Shown here: positions 34,376 to 43,314 of the stretch, piece after piece
Layout of the letters: every line of letters begins with the position of its first letter
How positions within the stretch are numbered: position 1 is the first letter of the stretch
Assembly (NCBI RefSeq): GCF_027594745.1
Contig: NZ_CP110854.1
Location: 3,613,501-3,677,500 of the forward strand
Source: Saprospira grandis
GTDB lineage: Bacteria > Bacteroidota > Bacteroidia > Chitinophagales > Saprospiraceae
Length of the DNA stretch: 64,000 nt
Direction of reading: 5' to 3'
Notes under the pieces: generated by a model
What the model saw: only the letters and a program-made list of their open reading frames with translations
Databases searched by the model: none
What the model was told of the DNA's origin: nothing
Translations under genes and position numbers: made by a program

Positions 34376-34447
34376 AATTATAAACAACCCAAGCCTCCAA
34401 TTTCCCCCCAAAGTTCATCTCCTCTTTTAAAGCCGCTCATAAAACTG

Positions 34448-34455
34448 TACTTTTG
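34448..34455 (+). promoter_or_regulatory. Bacteroidota-type -7 element upstream of the M32 gene
   Basis: TACTTTTG fits TAnnTTTG and lies 20 nt before the ATG at 34476. The -33 TTG is not clear. Confidence 0.4.
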
Positions 34456-34475
34456 TTGCAAAATTTACAAGAACT

Positions 34476-35975
34476 ATGAGCTACCAAAAATATAAGGCCG
34501 CCTTGCAAGAAATCAAGGACCTACAAGCTGCCCAAGCCGTTTTGCATTGGGATATGGAAACCTTTATGCCCGCTAAGGGCCTGCAACAACGCAGCCGACA
34601 ATTAGCCACTCTTGGCCGATTGGCCCAAGAAAAGGCCCAAGCCCCCGAATTAGGCGAACTCCTAGAAAATTTATTGGCCCAAAAAGAACAGTTTAGCCCC
34701 GCAGAACAGCGGAATCTAGAACTCTCTTGGGAGGATTATCAAGAGGCTCAGAAATTAAGCCCCCAATTTGTCGAGCAACTCTCTTTGCTGACCTCTAAGG
34801 CCCAAGCCGCCTGGCAAAAGGCCCGCCAAGCCAAAGATTTTTCTCTCTTTGCCCAACCCCTGAGCGAACTGCTGGCCGCCAAAAGAGAAGAGGCCAAAAT
34901 CCGCGCAAAAGCAGGACAAGGCCATCTCTACGATAGCCTTTTGCGCAGCTATGAAAAGGAAGCTACCGTGGCCCGCTTAGATCCTATTTTTGAGCAGCTA
35001 AGCAGTGGTATCCGACAGCTTTTGGCCAAGATTGCCGCCCAGGGAAACCCTCCCAAAAAAGAGTTTTTAAACCACCGCTTTCCCGCCGACCAACAATGGG
35101 CCTTTAGCCTCGAATTGCTCGAGCAGATGGGCTACGATTTTGAAGCAGGCCGACAAGATGCTTCTACCCACCCTTTTACGACTTCTTTCGGGGCCGAGGA
35201 TGTCCGCATTACTAGCCGCATTGATGAGGAGGACCTGATGTCTTGCCTCGGCAGCTCGATCCATGAAGGCGGCCACGCTCTCTATGAACAAGGCTTACTG
35301 AGCTCGGAATATGGCCTGCCCCTAGGCGAAGCCGTTTCCCTCTCTATTCATGAGTCGCAATCTCGCCTTTGGGAGCAAAATGTGGCAGGCTCTGAGGCCT
35401 ATTGGCAACATAATTTTGATCGCCTGCAAAGCTTATTTCCCTCCCAATTGTCTGGGGTAAAGGCCCAAGATTTTTATCGAGCGATCAATTATCTGGCCCC
35501 CAATTTTATCCGCACCGAGGCCGATGAGGTCCACTATCATTTGCATGTGGGCATCCGCTACCAACTGGAAAAACAACTGATTGGCGGAGAACTAGAGGTG
35601 GACCAATTAGAAGCCGCCTGGAATGAGGCTTACGAACGAGAGCTGGGCATCCGTCCCGATAATCCCCAATTGGGCGTTTTGCAAGATATTCATTGGTCGG
35701 CTGGACTCTGGGGCTATTTTCCCACCTACAGCCTCGGCAGCCTTTATGCTAGCCAGTTTTTTGCCGCCGCCCAAAAGGCTATGCCCGAGCTGCAAAGCCA
35801 GATTGCCCAAGGCGAATTGCTGCCCCTGCGCGAATGGTTGCGCAAAGAAATTCATGAAAAGGGCCGTCACTATAGCTCCGAAACCCTTTGCCAGCAGCTC
35901 ACGGGCCAAGGCCTTTCGGTCGAGTTTTTCTTGGCTTATCTAGAAGAGAAGTACCGCAAAATTTACAATTTTTAA
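34476..35975 (+). CDS. M32-family metallocarboxypeptidase (Taq type)
   Basis: A 499-residue cytosolic zinc carboxypeptidase removing C-terminal residues from peptides. The zinc motif HEGGH is in SSIHEGGHALYEQGL near residue 263. The family segments HWDMETFMPAKG (near 24), DVRITSRIDEEDL, SIHESQSRLWEQNV, RTEADEVHYHLHV (third zinc ligand region) and DIHWSAGLWGYFPTYSLGS are all present. The length is normal. The FAD oxidoreductase starts 3 bp after the stop, so the two are co-transcribed. Confidence 0.95.
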   Translation: MSYQKYKAALQEIKDLQAAQAVLHWDMETFMPAKGLQQRSRQLATLGRLAQEKAQAPELGELLENLLAQKEQFSPAEQRNLELSWEDYQEAQKLSPQFVEQLSLLTSKAQAAWQKARQAKDFSLFAQPLSELLAAKREEAKIRAKAGQGHLYDSLLRSYEKEATVARLDPIFEQLSSGIRQLLAKIAAQGNPPKKEFLNHRFPADQQWAFSLELLEQMGYDFEAGRQDASTHPFTTSFGAEDVRITSRIDEEDLMSCLGSSIHEGGHALYEQGLLSSEYGLPLGEAVSLSIHESQSRLWEQNVAGSEAYWQHNFDRLQSLFPSQLSGVKAQDFYRAINYLAPNFIRTEADEVHYHLHVGIRYQLEKQLIGGELEVDQLEAAWNEAYERELGIRPDNPQLGVLQDIHWSAGLWGYFPTYSLGSLYASQFFAAAQKAMPELQSQIAQGELLPLREWLRKEIHEKGRHYSSETLCQQLTGQGLSVEFFLAYLEEKYRKIYNF

Positions 35976-35978
35976 GCT

Positions 35979-37046
35979 ATGCCTCAGCTAGATTATTTGA
36001 TTCTGGGCCAAGGCTTGGCGGGTAGCCTTTTGGCGGACCGCCTCTGGCAGGCTGGCCAAAAAGTGGCCCTAATTGATGCGGGACATCAACAGGCTTCTTC
36101 ACAGTTGGCGGCGGGCATTATTAACCCCATTACGGGCCGTTGGTTTACCAAAAGCTGGCAGATGGAGAGGCTTTTGCCCATCGCTTTTGCCTATTATCGG
36201 CAGCTGGAGCAGCGGCTGGGCTGCCCCTTGCTAGACGAAAAGGAGGTGGCTATGTTGTTCCGATTTCCGGAGCTGGCCAATAATTGGATGGCCCGCTCTA
36301 CCGATCCGAATTTGCAGCCTTTTGTCTCGCCCAATTTTGATCAAAATGCCTATGAACACAGCTTTGGGGCCTTGGCTGGGGGGGTGGAGTTTTCGCCTGC
36401 GGGCCGCCTCAATCTGCCTTTGCTCATTGCCCGATACAGGGCGTATTGGCAGGAGCAGGGCCAGCTTTTGCTAGAAGAAGCCTTTGATTTTGAGGCCTTA
36501 GAGTTGCTAGAAAATGGGCTCGCTTATAAGTCCCTACAGGCCAAGGCGATCATTTTTTGCGAGGGGGCCAAGGCGCAGCAAAACCCCTATTTCAAGGCCC
36601 TGCCTTTTTATCCCGCCAAGGGGGAGGTCCTCTTTGTCGAAATTCCCGATTATCCCTTTGATAATAAGATGGTTAAGGACGGAATTTTCATTATTCCCTT
36701 GGGGCAGCAGCGCTATTGGGTGGGCAGTTCTTACCAGCATCAGTATGATTCTCTGGCCCCCACGCAGGCCGAGCGCTACCGCCTTTTGGGGCAGTTGGAG
36801 CAGTTGCTGGAGGGGCATTCTTTTAAGGTCTTGGACCATCAGGCGGCGGCCCGCCCAATTCAGCGTAAGCGCCGCCCTATTTTGGGGGCACATCCGCAGC
36901 ATCCGCAGTTGTATATTTTTAATGGTTTGGGCGCCAAGGGCAGCTATTTGGCCCCTTATTGCTCGGCGCAGTTGTCGGCCCATTTGCTGCAGCAAAAAGC
37001 TTTGGATGAAGAACTAGATATTGCCAATTATCTAGATTATTTTTAG
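35979..37046 (+). CDS. FAD-dependent oxidoreductase (DAO family)
   Basis: A 355-residue protein of the glycine/D-amino-acid oxidase superfamily. The FAD dinucleotide-binding motif is DYLILGQGLAGSLLADRL at residues 5-22, followed by VALIDAGHQQASSQLAAGIINPITGRW. Near the C-terminus are RPIQRKRRPILGAHPQHPQLYIFNGLGAKGSYLAPYCS, which forms the second FAD contact. Relatives oxidise secondary amines, including modified tRNA wobble bases (MnmC-like); the substrate here is not evident. It is coupled to the M32 peptidase gene. Confidence 0.85.
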   Translation: MPQLDYLILGQGLAGSLLADRLWQAGQKVALIDAGHQQASSQLAAGIINPITGRWFTKSWQMERLLPIAFAYYRQLEQRLGCPLLDEKEVAMLFRFPELANNWMARSTDPNLQPFVSPNFDQNAYEHSFGALAGGVEFSPAGRLNLPLLIARYRAYWQEQGQLLLEEAFDFEALELLENGLAYKSLQAKAIIFCEGAKAQQNPYFKALPFYPAKGEVLFVEIPDYPFDNKMVKDGIFIIPLGQQRYWVGSSYQHQYDSLAPTQAERYRLLGQLEQLLEGHSFKVLDHQAAARPIQRKRRPILGAHPQHPQLYIFNGLGAKGSYLAPYCSAQLSAHLLQQKALDEELDIANYLDYF

Positions 37047-37068
37047 GATTTGGGGCCCGCGGCCGCCC

Positions 37069-37228
37069 TTCAATTTGGGGCGGCCGCCGCTATGCTGCGG
37101 GGCTCACAGGTCTGTTCGGCCCTGCGGCGGCTTCGCCGCCTGGGTCTGGCCTGACGGCCACCCGCTCCGCAGCGCTGGGCCAATGGCCCTGTCGGGCCCA
37201 AGGGGGCTGCGCCCCCTTGCCGCTGAGG
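37069..37228 (+). repeat. GC-rich structured element, copy 13 (+)
   Basis: Backbone CAGGTCTGTTCGGCCCTGCG at about 37108. Slots are GGCGGC-TTC-GCCGCC and GGCCTGACGGCC; tail hairpins are GGGGGC-TGC-GCCCCC and nearby. It lies just upstream of hsdS. Confidence 0.8.
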
Positions 37229-37258
37229 CCCAATTGTTTAGCCAAATAAATCAAAGAA

Positions 37259-38446
37259 ATGAAGAATAAAGATTGGAAAAAGGTAAAGCTGGGGGAGGTT
37301 GTGGAAATAATCGGAGGCGGGACACCTAAAACTTCAGTAGATGAATATTGGAACGGAGAGATTCCATGGTTGTCAGTTGCAGATTTTAATACAGGGAAGA
37401 AGTATGTTTATGAAGCAGCCAAAAAAATTACAGAATTAGGACTGAAAAACTCATCTGCAAAGATTCTAAAAAAAGATCAGCTCATTATTTCTGCAAGGGG
37501 GACGGTTGGTGTAGTTGCTATGATTGGTAAACCTATGGCATTCAATCAATCAAATTATGGTTTAGATGGACAGTCTGGAGTTTTAGACAATCATTATCTA
37601 TATTATTTGCTAGCTTTTTTATTGCCACAGTTGAAGTCTAATTCATACGGTGCAGTATTTAATTCTATTACAAGAAAGACTTTTGATGAAATCTCTTTTA
37701 GACTTCCCCCCCTAGCAGAGCAAAAGGCCATAGCGGCCCAGCTCGATCGGGCGGATAAGCTACGGCAGGACCTGGCCCAAAGCCTAGCAGATTATGATCG
37801 TTTGCTGGCGGCCAGCTTTCTGGATATGTTTGGGGATCCCGTGCTCAATCCTAAGGGCTGGGAGGTTGTGAAGTTGGGGGAGCTAGCGAAAAAGGTGGGC
37901 AGTGGAAGTACTCCTAAGGGCGGTCAGTCAGTTTATGATCGAGAAGGGTATTATTTTATACGTAGTCAAAATGTTAGAGGAGGACGTGTTGATTATAGTG
38001 ACATGTATTATATCTCTGAAGAAATTCATCATAAGATGAAGAGAACATGGTTAGAAAAAAATGATGTTCTTCTAAATATTACAGGAGCAAGTATCGGACG
38101 TGTTGCAATTTATGATCGAGAAAATCACATGGGTAATGTTAATCAGCATGTTTGTATTATTCGACTAAAAAAGACGGCAATATCTTCATATATTTTATAT
38201 ACGCTTAGTAATGCGAACTATCAAGCAATGCTAATGAATATTGCAGGTGGCGGGACTAGAGAAGCTTTTAATTTTAAGCAAATAAAGGCCTTTCCCATCC
38301 CCCTCCCCCCACTTCCTTTACAGCAGCAATTTGCGCAATTGGTAGAGCGGATAGAGCGGCAAAAGGCGCTCATTCAGTCGGCCCAGCAATCGGCGGAGGA
38401 TTTATTTGGGGCCTTATTGCAGGCCTACTTTTATGAGGGGAAATAG
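37259..38446 (+). CDS. hsdS: Type I restriction-modification specificity subunit (orphan HsdS)
   Basis: A 395-residue HsdS with two target-recognition domains (TRD). TRD1 is at about 5-155 (WKKVKLGEVVEIIGGGTPKT) and TRD2 at about 200-345 (GWEVVKLGELAKKVGSGSTPKG). Each is followed by a conserved helix (PPLAEQKAIAAQLDRADKLRQ near 160; PPLPLQQQFAQLVERIERQKA near 350). No hsdM or hsdR lies in the window, so it either serves a distant system or is a silent cassette. Base composition is mosaic: both TRD-coding stretches are AT-rich while the linking helices are GC-rich like the host, a sign of TRD exchange. It is enclosed by GC-rich element 13 and a terminator. Confidence 0.92.
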   Translation: MKNKDWKKVKLGEVVEIIGGGTPKTSVDEYWNGEIPWLSVADFNTGKKYVYEAAKKITELGLKNSSAKILKKDQLIISARGTVGVVAMIGKPMAFNQSNYGLDGQSGVLDNHYLYYLLAFLLPQLKSNSYGAVFNSITRKTFDEISFRLPPLAEQKAIAAQLDRADKLRQDLAQSLADYDRLLAASFLDMFGDPVLNPKGWEVVKLGELAKKVGSGSTPKGGQSVYDREGYYFIRSQNVRGGRVDYSDMYYISEEIHHKMKRTWLEKNDVLLNITGASIGRVAIYDRENHMGNVNQHVCIIRLKKTAISSYILYTLSNANYQAMLMNIAGGGTREAFNFKQIKAFPIPLPPLPLQQQFAQLVERIERQKALIQSAQQSAEDLFGALLQAYFYEGK

Positions 38447-38461
38447 CATAGAGATGCAGGA

Positions 38462-38492
38462 GGTCCAAACCGAGGGGTTTGGGCCTTTTTTG
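38462..38492 (+). terminator. Terminator after hsdS
   Basis: GGTCCAAACC pairs with GGTTTGGGCC around a GAGG loop and is followed by T6. Confidence 0.85.
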
Positions 38493-38541
38493 TTGCCTGC
38501 GGCCCTGCTCTTCCTGCGCCTAGGGACAAGCCCCTTTCCTG

Positions 38542-38711
38542 CGCCTAGGGACAAGCCCTTAGGCTAGCTTTTTCAGACAGCCCTCTAAAGAGGGCCTTTG
38601 GATAAGGTTCTTCTCTGCTATAATCATTTAGCAAGGCCTTATACATCAGCAGTTGAGGCCCTCGCAGAGGGCTGACTCCATTGGATTAGCCTAGGGGCTT
38701 GTCCCTAGGCG
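38542..38711 (-). mobile_element. MITE-like inverted-repeat element, copy b
   Basis: About 170 bp in the opposite orientation to copy a. Ends carry CGCCTAGGGACAAGCCC and GGGGCTTGTCCCTAGGCG; the interior has AGGGCCTTTGGATA and TTGAGGCCCT. An extra half-end (CGCCTAGGGACAAGCCCC) lies directly upstream at about 38518. Confidence 0.6.
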
Positions 38712-38792
38712 ATGATTGGCTGAGTCCTAAGCAGCTAAAGACCAAAATTCTGAACAGTCCCAGGTTCAAAACCGCAAAATTGGCCCTTTTAT

Positions 38793-39149
38793 ATAGCCAG
38801 TTATGTTCCAGACATAGCCAGTTATGTTCCAGACATAGCCAGTTATGTTCCAGACATAGCTAGTTATGTTCCAGACATAGCTAGTTATGTTCCAGACATA
38901 GCCAGTTATGTTTCAGACATAGCCAGTTATGTTTCAGACATAGCCAGTTATGTTTCAGACATAGCTAGTTATGTTCCAGACATAGCCAGTTATGTTTCAG
39001 ACATAGCTAGTTATGTTCCAGACATAGCCAGTTATGTTTCAGACATAGCCAGTTATGTTCCAGACATAGCTAGTTATGTTCCAGACATAGCCAGTTATGT
39101 TCCAGACATAGCTAGTTATGTTCCAGACATAGCCAGTTATGTTCCAGAC
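38793..39149 (+). repeat. 21-bp tandem repeat array, 17 copies
   Basis: Seventeen head-to-tail 21-bp units, in phase from 38793 to 39149. Variation is limited to two positions (agCcag/agCtag and gttCc/gttTc). Each unit contains TATGT-TCCAG-ACATA, a 5-bp inverted repeat, and CATAG-CTAG-TTATG across the junction, so the array could form a row of hairpins. The one frame without stops has no start codon and no upstream gene, so it is probably not translated. About 100 bp of AT-rich DNA follows. Confidence 0.95.
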
Positions 39150-39424
39150 ATAACTTTTGCCCTTTTTGATTTTGTTACATTATTTCTATTTTTAACAATT
39201 CCCTAACAATTGGGGGCTAAAATCCCTGTTTCTGCAGCCTAAAGGCCGCAGCCAATCTCTTGGGCCATCATTTTTCTCGCCGCAGCGGCTTAAAAGCCCC
39301 TGCTTCATTGGAGATGGGCGCAAGCATTCGGTTTTCAGGTCCTGCGGCTTTTAAGCTGCAGGCCATGGGGCAGCCAGAGTCTAGCTTAGTGGTTCCGAAA
39401 TTGGCTGCGGCTTTTAAGCTGCAG

Positions 39425-39577
39425 CTAGGGATAGCAGGCGGCGAAGCCGCCGCAGGCCTAGCGATGCGGCGGGGTGGCCGTCAGGCCAGACCAAGGAGCC
39501 GAAGGCGACGCAGGGCCGAGCAGACCTGCGAGCCCCAAAGCGTAGCGCCGACGACCGAAGGGAGGCGGAGGCCCCAA
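39425..39577 (-). repeat. GC-rich structured element, copy 14 (-)
   Basis: Reverse backbone GCAGGGCCGAGCAGACCTGC at about 39511. Slots include GGCCGTCAGGCC and GGAGCCGAAGGCGAC; a GGCGGCGAAGCCGCC hairpin lies at the outer end. The preceding 39250-39420 holds no gene, only GCGGCTTTTAAGCTGC-type palindromes. Confidence 0.8.
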
Positions 39578-39579
39578 AA

Positions 39580-39620
39580 CAAAAAAAGAACCTTCCCCAA
39601 AGCTAAGGGAAAGGTTCTTA
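39580..39620 (-). terminator. Terminator after the CBS-domain gene
   Basis: AAGAACCTTCCC pairs with GGGAAAGGTTCTT; on the minus strand it is followed by TTTTTTTG. Confidence 0.85.
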
Positions 39621-39646
39621 TGTATAGGCGGAAAAGAGTGTTTGGC

Positions 39647-40108
39647 CTAAATATCTTCAGAGGGGTAAGCTTTTTTGTAGACGGCCTTGAGGACATCATG
39701 AGAGCTAACGATTCCTACTAGTTCGCCTTCTTCAGAGACGATGGGTAGGGCGTGAAAATAGTTAATGAGGAGGAGTTCGGCGGCTACGCCAATTTTGGCA
39801 TCGGGGGCGATATGCACCACCTTAGTGGTCATGAGATCGGCAACGGTATACTTGGCCAAAAGTTCTTTGTTATCGGCTTCGGCTTGGGCTTCGCCATGAA
39901 GGCGGGCGCCATGGATGGCCTTTTCAAAATCGCTATGGCTGATGATACCGACCAACTCTTTGAAGCGGACCACGGGAATGTGGTGGATCTCATTGTTATC
40001 GAAAAGCTCCTTTACTTTTTCGAGGCTATCCGTAGGGATAAGCGCTTTAATTTTGGTCGTCATGATATCGCTGACCGGGCGGTTCATAAAGTCAGATAGG
40101 TTACTCAT
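39647..40108 (-). CDS. CBS-domain pair protein
   Basis: A 153-residue soluble protein consisting of two CBS domains: RPVSDIMTTKIKALIPTDSLEKV with IPVVRFKELVGIISHSDF, and VADLMTTKVVHIAPDAKIGVAAELL with LPIVSEEGELVGIVSSHDVL. Such stand-alone pairs bind adenine nucleotides (AMP, ATP or c-di-AMP) and act as regulatory sensors. No enzymatic domain is attached. The target is unknown. It is transcribed alone and ends at its own terminator. Confidence 0.92.
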   Translation of the reverse strand: MSNLSDFMNRPVSDIMTTKIKALIPTDSLEKVKELFDNNEIHHIPVVRFKELVGIISHSDFEKAIHGARLHGEAQAEADNKELLAKYTVADLMTTKVVHIAPDAKIGVAAELLLINYFHALPIVSEEGELVGIVSSHDVLKAVYKKAYPSEDI

Positions 40109-40225
40109 AATACTTTACTTTTGATAAGGTAGGGTTTGATTTTTTCTACTATAAAAAGGCAGAACGGAGGCAAAAAGTTCTACTTTTTAATGCAGTTTAA
40201 ATAACACGATTTTTTTATAAAAAAC

Positions 40226-41302
40226 CTACTGAAAATGAAAATCATTGGCAAAAATTCCAGCTCTAAATGAATCTTGCAGGATAAAATTGGGGGAACTTAG
40301 GCGATCGACCCAAGCGGATTCGGTGCCCATATAGCGAGCGGCATAAAGTATATTGTTTTCATTATCAAAGCCAAGTCCGTAATAATGGCCAGATTTAATT
40401 TCACGGATCGTTTGCAGATTGGGGTCGAGTTGGTAGATGGCATTTTTGTGGATAAAAAAGAGCTGGTTGCCGTTGGCATTGCGGATAAGCTGTTTGGCGC
40501 CTTGGCCTTTGGCTAAATTTAGGCGATGTACAATTTGCTTTGTATTGGGATTTATAGCGATCAGGCTGCCCATTGTGCTGTTGGCGGTATCGATTTGGGG
40601 ATAATTATTGTAGATGGTTTTGCCCGAGCAGGCGACCCAGAGCAGGCCGTTTTGGTCTAGTTGCAAGCTATTGGGGGCATCATCTACTGTAATATACTGA
40701 TCAATTTGATGCGTTTGGCTATTGATGACGGCTAGGCGTTGGTCGGTATCGAGTCCGCCCACTAGACAGACAAAGACCATATTATTGTAGGGCAGCAGGC
40801 GTTCGGGGCCCTTGCCGAGGCCATCAATTTGGCCAATTTGTTCGCCTTTTTGGTAATTAAAAATGGCGATACTGCCCGAGAGCAGATCGTTGCCCCATTG
40901 GCTAATATAGGCGAGGCTATCATTGATGGGGCTGATATATCGGGGTTGTTGGAGCTGGAGGAGCTGGCCTTCTTCGGCAAAGGTTTGGGGATTGACCCAT
41001 TCGATCTTATTGGAATTATTGACCACAATATAAGTATGCTCGCCAAAGCGGTTGAGGGATTGGACCACATTGCCTAGGTCTCTTTGGTTGGTCGTTTTAA
41101 AAATGCGATTTTGGACCAACTGCTGTTCGGGATCATAATGGCTGATTGTGCCGGAGGTTTGGTTATATAAGCCCTCATTAGTGATCAGAATGCCTTGGGC
41201 AAAACCCTTGTTGGTTTGGCTGGGCTCTTCTTTTTTGCAGGCGGTGAATAAAAGTCCGAAAAAAAATATATACAAGAGTGATGTCTGCCTAGTCGACTTC
41301 AT
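40226..41302 (-). CDS. YncE/BtuG-like beta-propeller lipoprotein (DUF5074-type)
   Basis: A 358-residue predicted lipoprotein: signal ending LLFTAC with Cys22, followed by KKEEPSQTNKG. The rest is a seven-bladed-propeller-like domain with repeats such as GILITNEGLYNQTSGTISHY, QPRYISPINDSLAYISQWGN, GSIAIFNYQKGEQIGQIDG, DAPNSLQLDQNGLLWVACSG and SLIAINPNTKQIVHRL. Related DUF5074/YncE lipoproteins of Bacteroidota are surface partners of TonB receptors, including the B12 binder BtuG. No riboswitch was seen in the short gap to divergent recQ, so the ligand is open. Confidence 0.78.
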   Translation of the reverse strand: MKSTRQTSLLYIFFFGLLFTACKKEEPSQTNKGFAQGILITNEGLYNQTSGTISHYDPEQQLVQNRIFKTTNQRDLGNVVQSLNRFGEHTYIVVNNSNKIEWVNPQTFAEEGQLLQLQQPRYISPINDSLAYISQWGNDLLSGSIAIFNYQKGEQIGQIDGLGKGPERLLPYNNMVFVCLVGGLDTDQRLAVINSQTHQIDQYITVDDAPNSLQLDQNGLLWVACSGKTIYNNYPQIDTANSTMGSLIAINPNTKQIVHRLNLAKGQGAKQLIRNANGNQLFFIHKNAIYQLDPNLQTIREIKSGHYYGLGFDNENNILYAARYMGTESAWVDRLSSPNFILQDSFRAGIFANDFHFQ

Positions 41303-41376
41303 AGAAAAAATGATTAGATTTGTTGAAAGGGGCCAAGCTGGCCCTTAGAAAACTCAAAAATAAGGAAGAAAAAAGG

Positions 41377-43287
41377 ATGTCAGTAGCGGCAAGAGAAATA
41401 TTGAAGAAGTATTGGGGCTATCCGAGTTTTCGGCCCTTGCAGGAAGATATTGTAGATGCAGTTTTGGCGGGGCAAGATTGTTTGGCCCTATTGCCGACGG
41501 GTGGGGGCAAATCGGTTTGTTTTCAGGTACCGGCCCTTTGTTTGGGGGGGCTTTGTCTGGTGGTTTCTCCCTTGATTGCCCTGATGAAGGATCAGGTGGA
41601 GCAGCTCAAGCGGCGGGGCATTTCGGCCGAGGCCATTTATACGGGTATGCGTCGCTCGGATATTGATCGGATATTGGAATTGGCCGTACATGGGCATATT
41701 TCCTTTTTGTATGTTTCTCCAGAGCGTTTAGGGACCGAGATGTTGCAAATGCGTTTGGACCGTCTGCCTATTCGTTTGTTGGCGGTAGACGAGGCGCATT
41801 GTATTTCTCAGTGGGGCTATGATTTTCGGCCGGCCTACCTCAAAATTGCGGAGATTCGGCCTGCTTTGCCTAAGGTGCCCGTCATTGCCCTAACGGCCAC
41901 GGCCACCGAGCAGGTGGTGGTCGATATACAAGAGAAATTGGCCTTTAGAGAAGAGGCCAAGGCAGTATTTAGAAAGAGCTTTGGGCGAGATAATCTGGCC
42001 TATGTAGTTTTGGAAGAAGAGAACAAACTGGCCAAGCTGCTCGATATGCTACAAAAAGTGCCGGGAACGGCCGTCGTTTATGTGCTCAACCGCCGTGCTT
42101 GTCGAGAAATCGCCAGCTACTTACAAAAGAATAATATTTCGGCAGACTACTATCATGCGGGCCGCTTGGTAGAGCAGCGTTCGCAGATTCAGCAGGCTTG
42201 GATCGCCAATGATATTCGGGTCATTGTGGCCACCAATGCCTTTGGGATGGGGATTGACAAGCCCGATGTGCGTTTGGTGGTGCATTTGACCTTGCCGGAT
42301 AATCTGGAGGCTTATTTTCAGGAAGCGGGCCGAGCGGGCCGGGATGGAAAAAAGGCCTATGCGGTATTGTTGTACAACAGCACCGACAAAGCCCGTTTAT
42401 TGCAGCAATATGAGCAGAGTTATCCGACCTTAGACCTTGTTCGGCAGGTCTATCAGGCTTTGGGGAGTTTTTTCCAGTTGGCCATTGGTGGGGGAGAGGG
42501 GCAGAGCTTTGATTTTCCTTTGGGGGGCTTTTGCCAGCACTATAAAATGAATCCTATTTTGGTCCTTTCGGCCTTGCGCATCTTGATGCAAAATGAGTAT
42601 TTGATCTTATCGGAATCCCTATTTTTTCCCGCCAGCATTCAGTTTCGGCTTAACAATCGGCAGGTTTATGACTTTGCTTTGCGCTACAAGCCCTATGAGC
42701 GTTTGGTCCAGTTTATCTTGCGGACCTATCAGGGGGCGTTTCAGCAATCGGTCAATATTCGAGAAGAGAAAATTGCCAAGGGAACCAAGTCGACCATTTC
42801 CGAAGTGAAAAAGCAGTTGGGCCAATTGCAGCAGGCGGGTTTGCTCTATTATCATCCACAAAAAGAGAATCCTTATATCTATTATCTCAAGCCGCGTTTG
42901 GCCAAGGGCGATCTGCTCTTTGATGGGGCCAGCTATCGCTTTTTGAAAGAGCGGCAAGAAAAGCGGATGCAGGCGGCCTTGGCCTATGCGGAGGAAAAGC
43001 GCTGTCGCTCGCAAATGCTCTTGGCCTATTTTAATGAATTGGATGCGCCCGCCTGCGGGCAATGCGATGTCTGTCTGGGCCGACATGATAGTCGCCCCAG
43101 CCCAGAGGAGTATAAAAAAATGCGGAGCTATATGCTGGAGCAAATTGGGAAGCAGCCTCAGTCTTTGCGGGAATTGATTGGGCGTTTCCCCTCCAATTTA
43201 GAAAATAAGGCCCTTGCGGTTTTGCAGCAACTTCTAGACAATGAAGAGCTGGTCGAACAGGCCAATGGCCAGCTGAAGTTAAACTAA
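41377..43287 (+). CDS. recQ: ATP-dependent DNA helicase RecQ
   Basis: A 636-residue 3'-5' superfamily 2 helicase for recombination and fork repair. The RecQ-specific motif 0 is FRPLQEDIVDAVLAGQD, Walker A LPTGGGKSVCFQ near residue 40, and Walker B AVDEAHCISQWGYDFRP near 137. Motif V/VI is ATNAFGMGIDKPDVRLVVH with QEAGRAGRDGKKA. The RQC zinc site is present in KRCRSQMLLAYFNELDAPACGQCDVC (split around residues 540-570). No full HRDC domain follows, so it is a short form. ATG 41377, preceded by AAAAAGG, is preferred over the ORF start at 41320. Confidence 0.92.
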   Translation: MSVAAREILKKYWGYPSFRPLQEDIVDAVLAGQDCLALLPTGGGKSVCFQVPALCLGGLCLVVSPLIALMKDQVEQLKRRGISAEAIYTGMRRSDIDRILELAVHGHISFLYVSPERLGTEMLQMRLDRLPIRLLAVDEAHCISQWGYDFRPAYLKIAEIRPALPKVPVIALTATATEQVVVDIQEKLAFREEAKAVFRKSFGRDNLAYVVLEEENKLAKLLDMLQKVPGTAVVYVLNRRACREIASYLQKNNISADYYHAGRLVEQRSQIQQAWIANDIRVIVATNAFGMGIDKPDVRLVVHLTLPDNLEAYFQEAGRAGRDGKKAYAVLLYNSTDKARLLQQYEQSYPTLDLVRQVYQALGSFFQLAIGGGEGQSFDFPLGGFCQHYKMNPILVLSALRILMQNEYLILSESLFFPASIQFRLNNRQVYDFALRYKPYERLVQFILRTYQGAFQQSVNIREEKIAKGTKSTISEVKKQLGQLQQAGLLYYHPQKENPYIYYLKPRLAKGDLLFDGASYRFLKERQEKRMQAALAYAEEKRCRSQMLLAYFNELDAPACGQCDVCLGRHDSRPSPEEYKKMRSYMLEQIGKQPQSLRELIGRFPSNLENKALAVLQQLLDNEELVEQANGQLKLN

Positions 43288-43314
43288 AAAAAGCGCCCAT
43301 TAGGGCGCTTTTTG
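43286..43314. terminator. Bidirectional terminator between recQ and the STAS-like cluster
   Basis: AAGCGCCC pairs with GGGCGCTT around an ATTA loop, with A7 on the left and T5 on the right. Confidence 0.88.

Noticed and set aside
38793..39149. A coding heptapeptide repeat (IASYVPD) in the 21-bp array.
   Set aside because: The open frame has no start codon or signal upstream, and the inverted repeats explain the conservation better.
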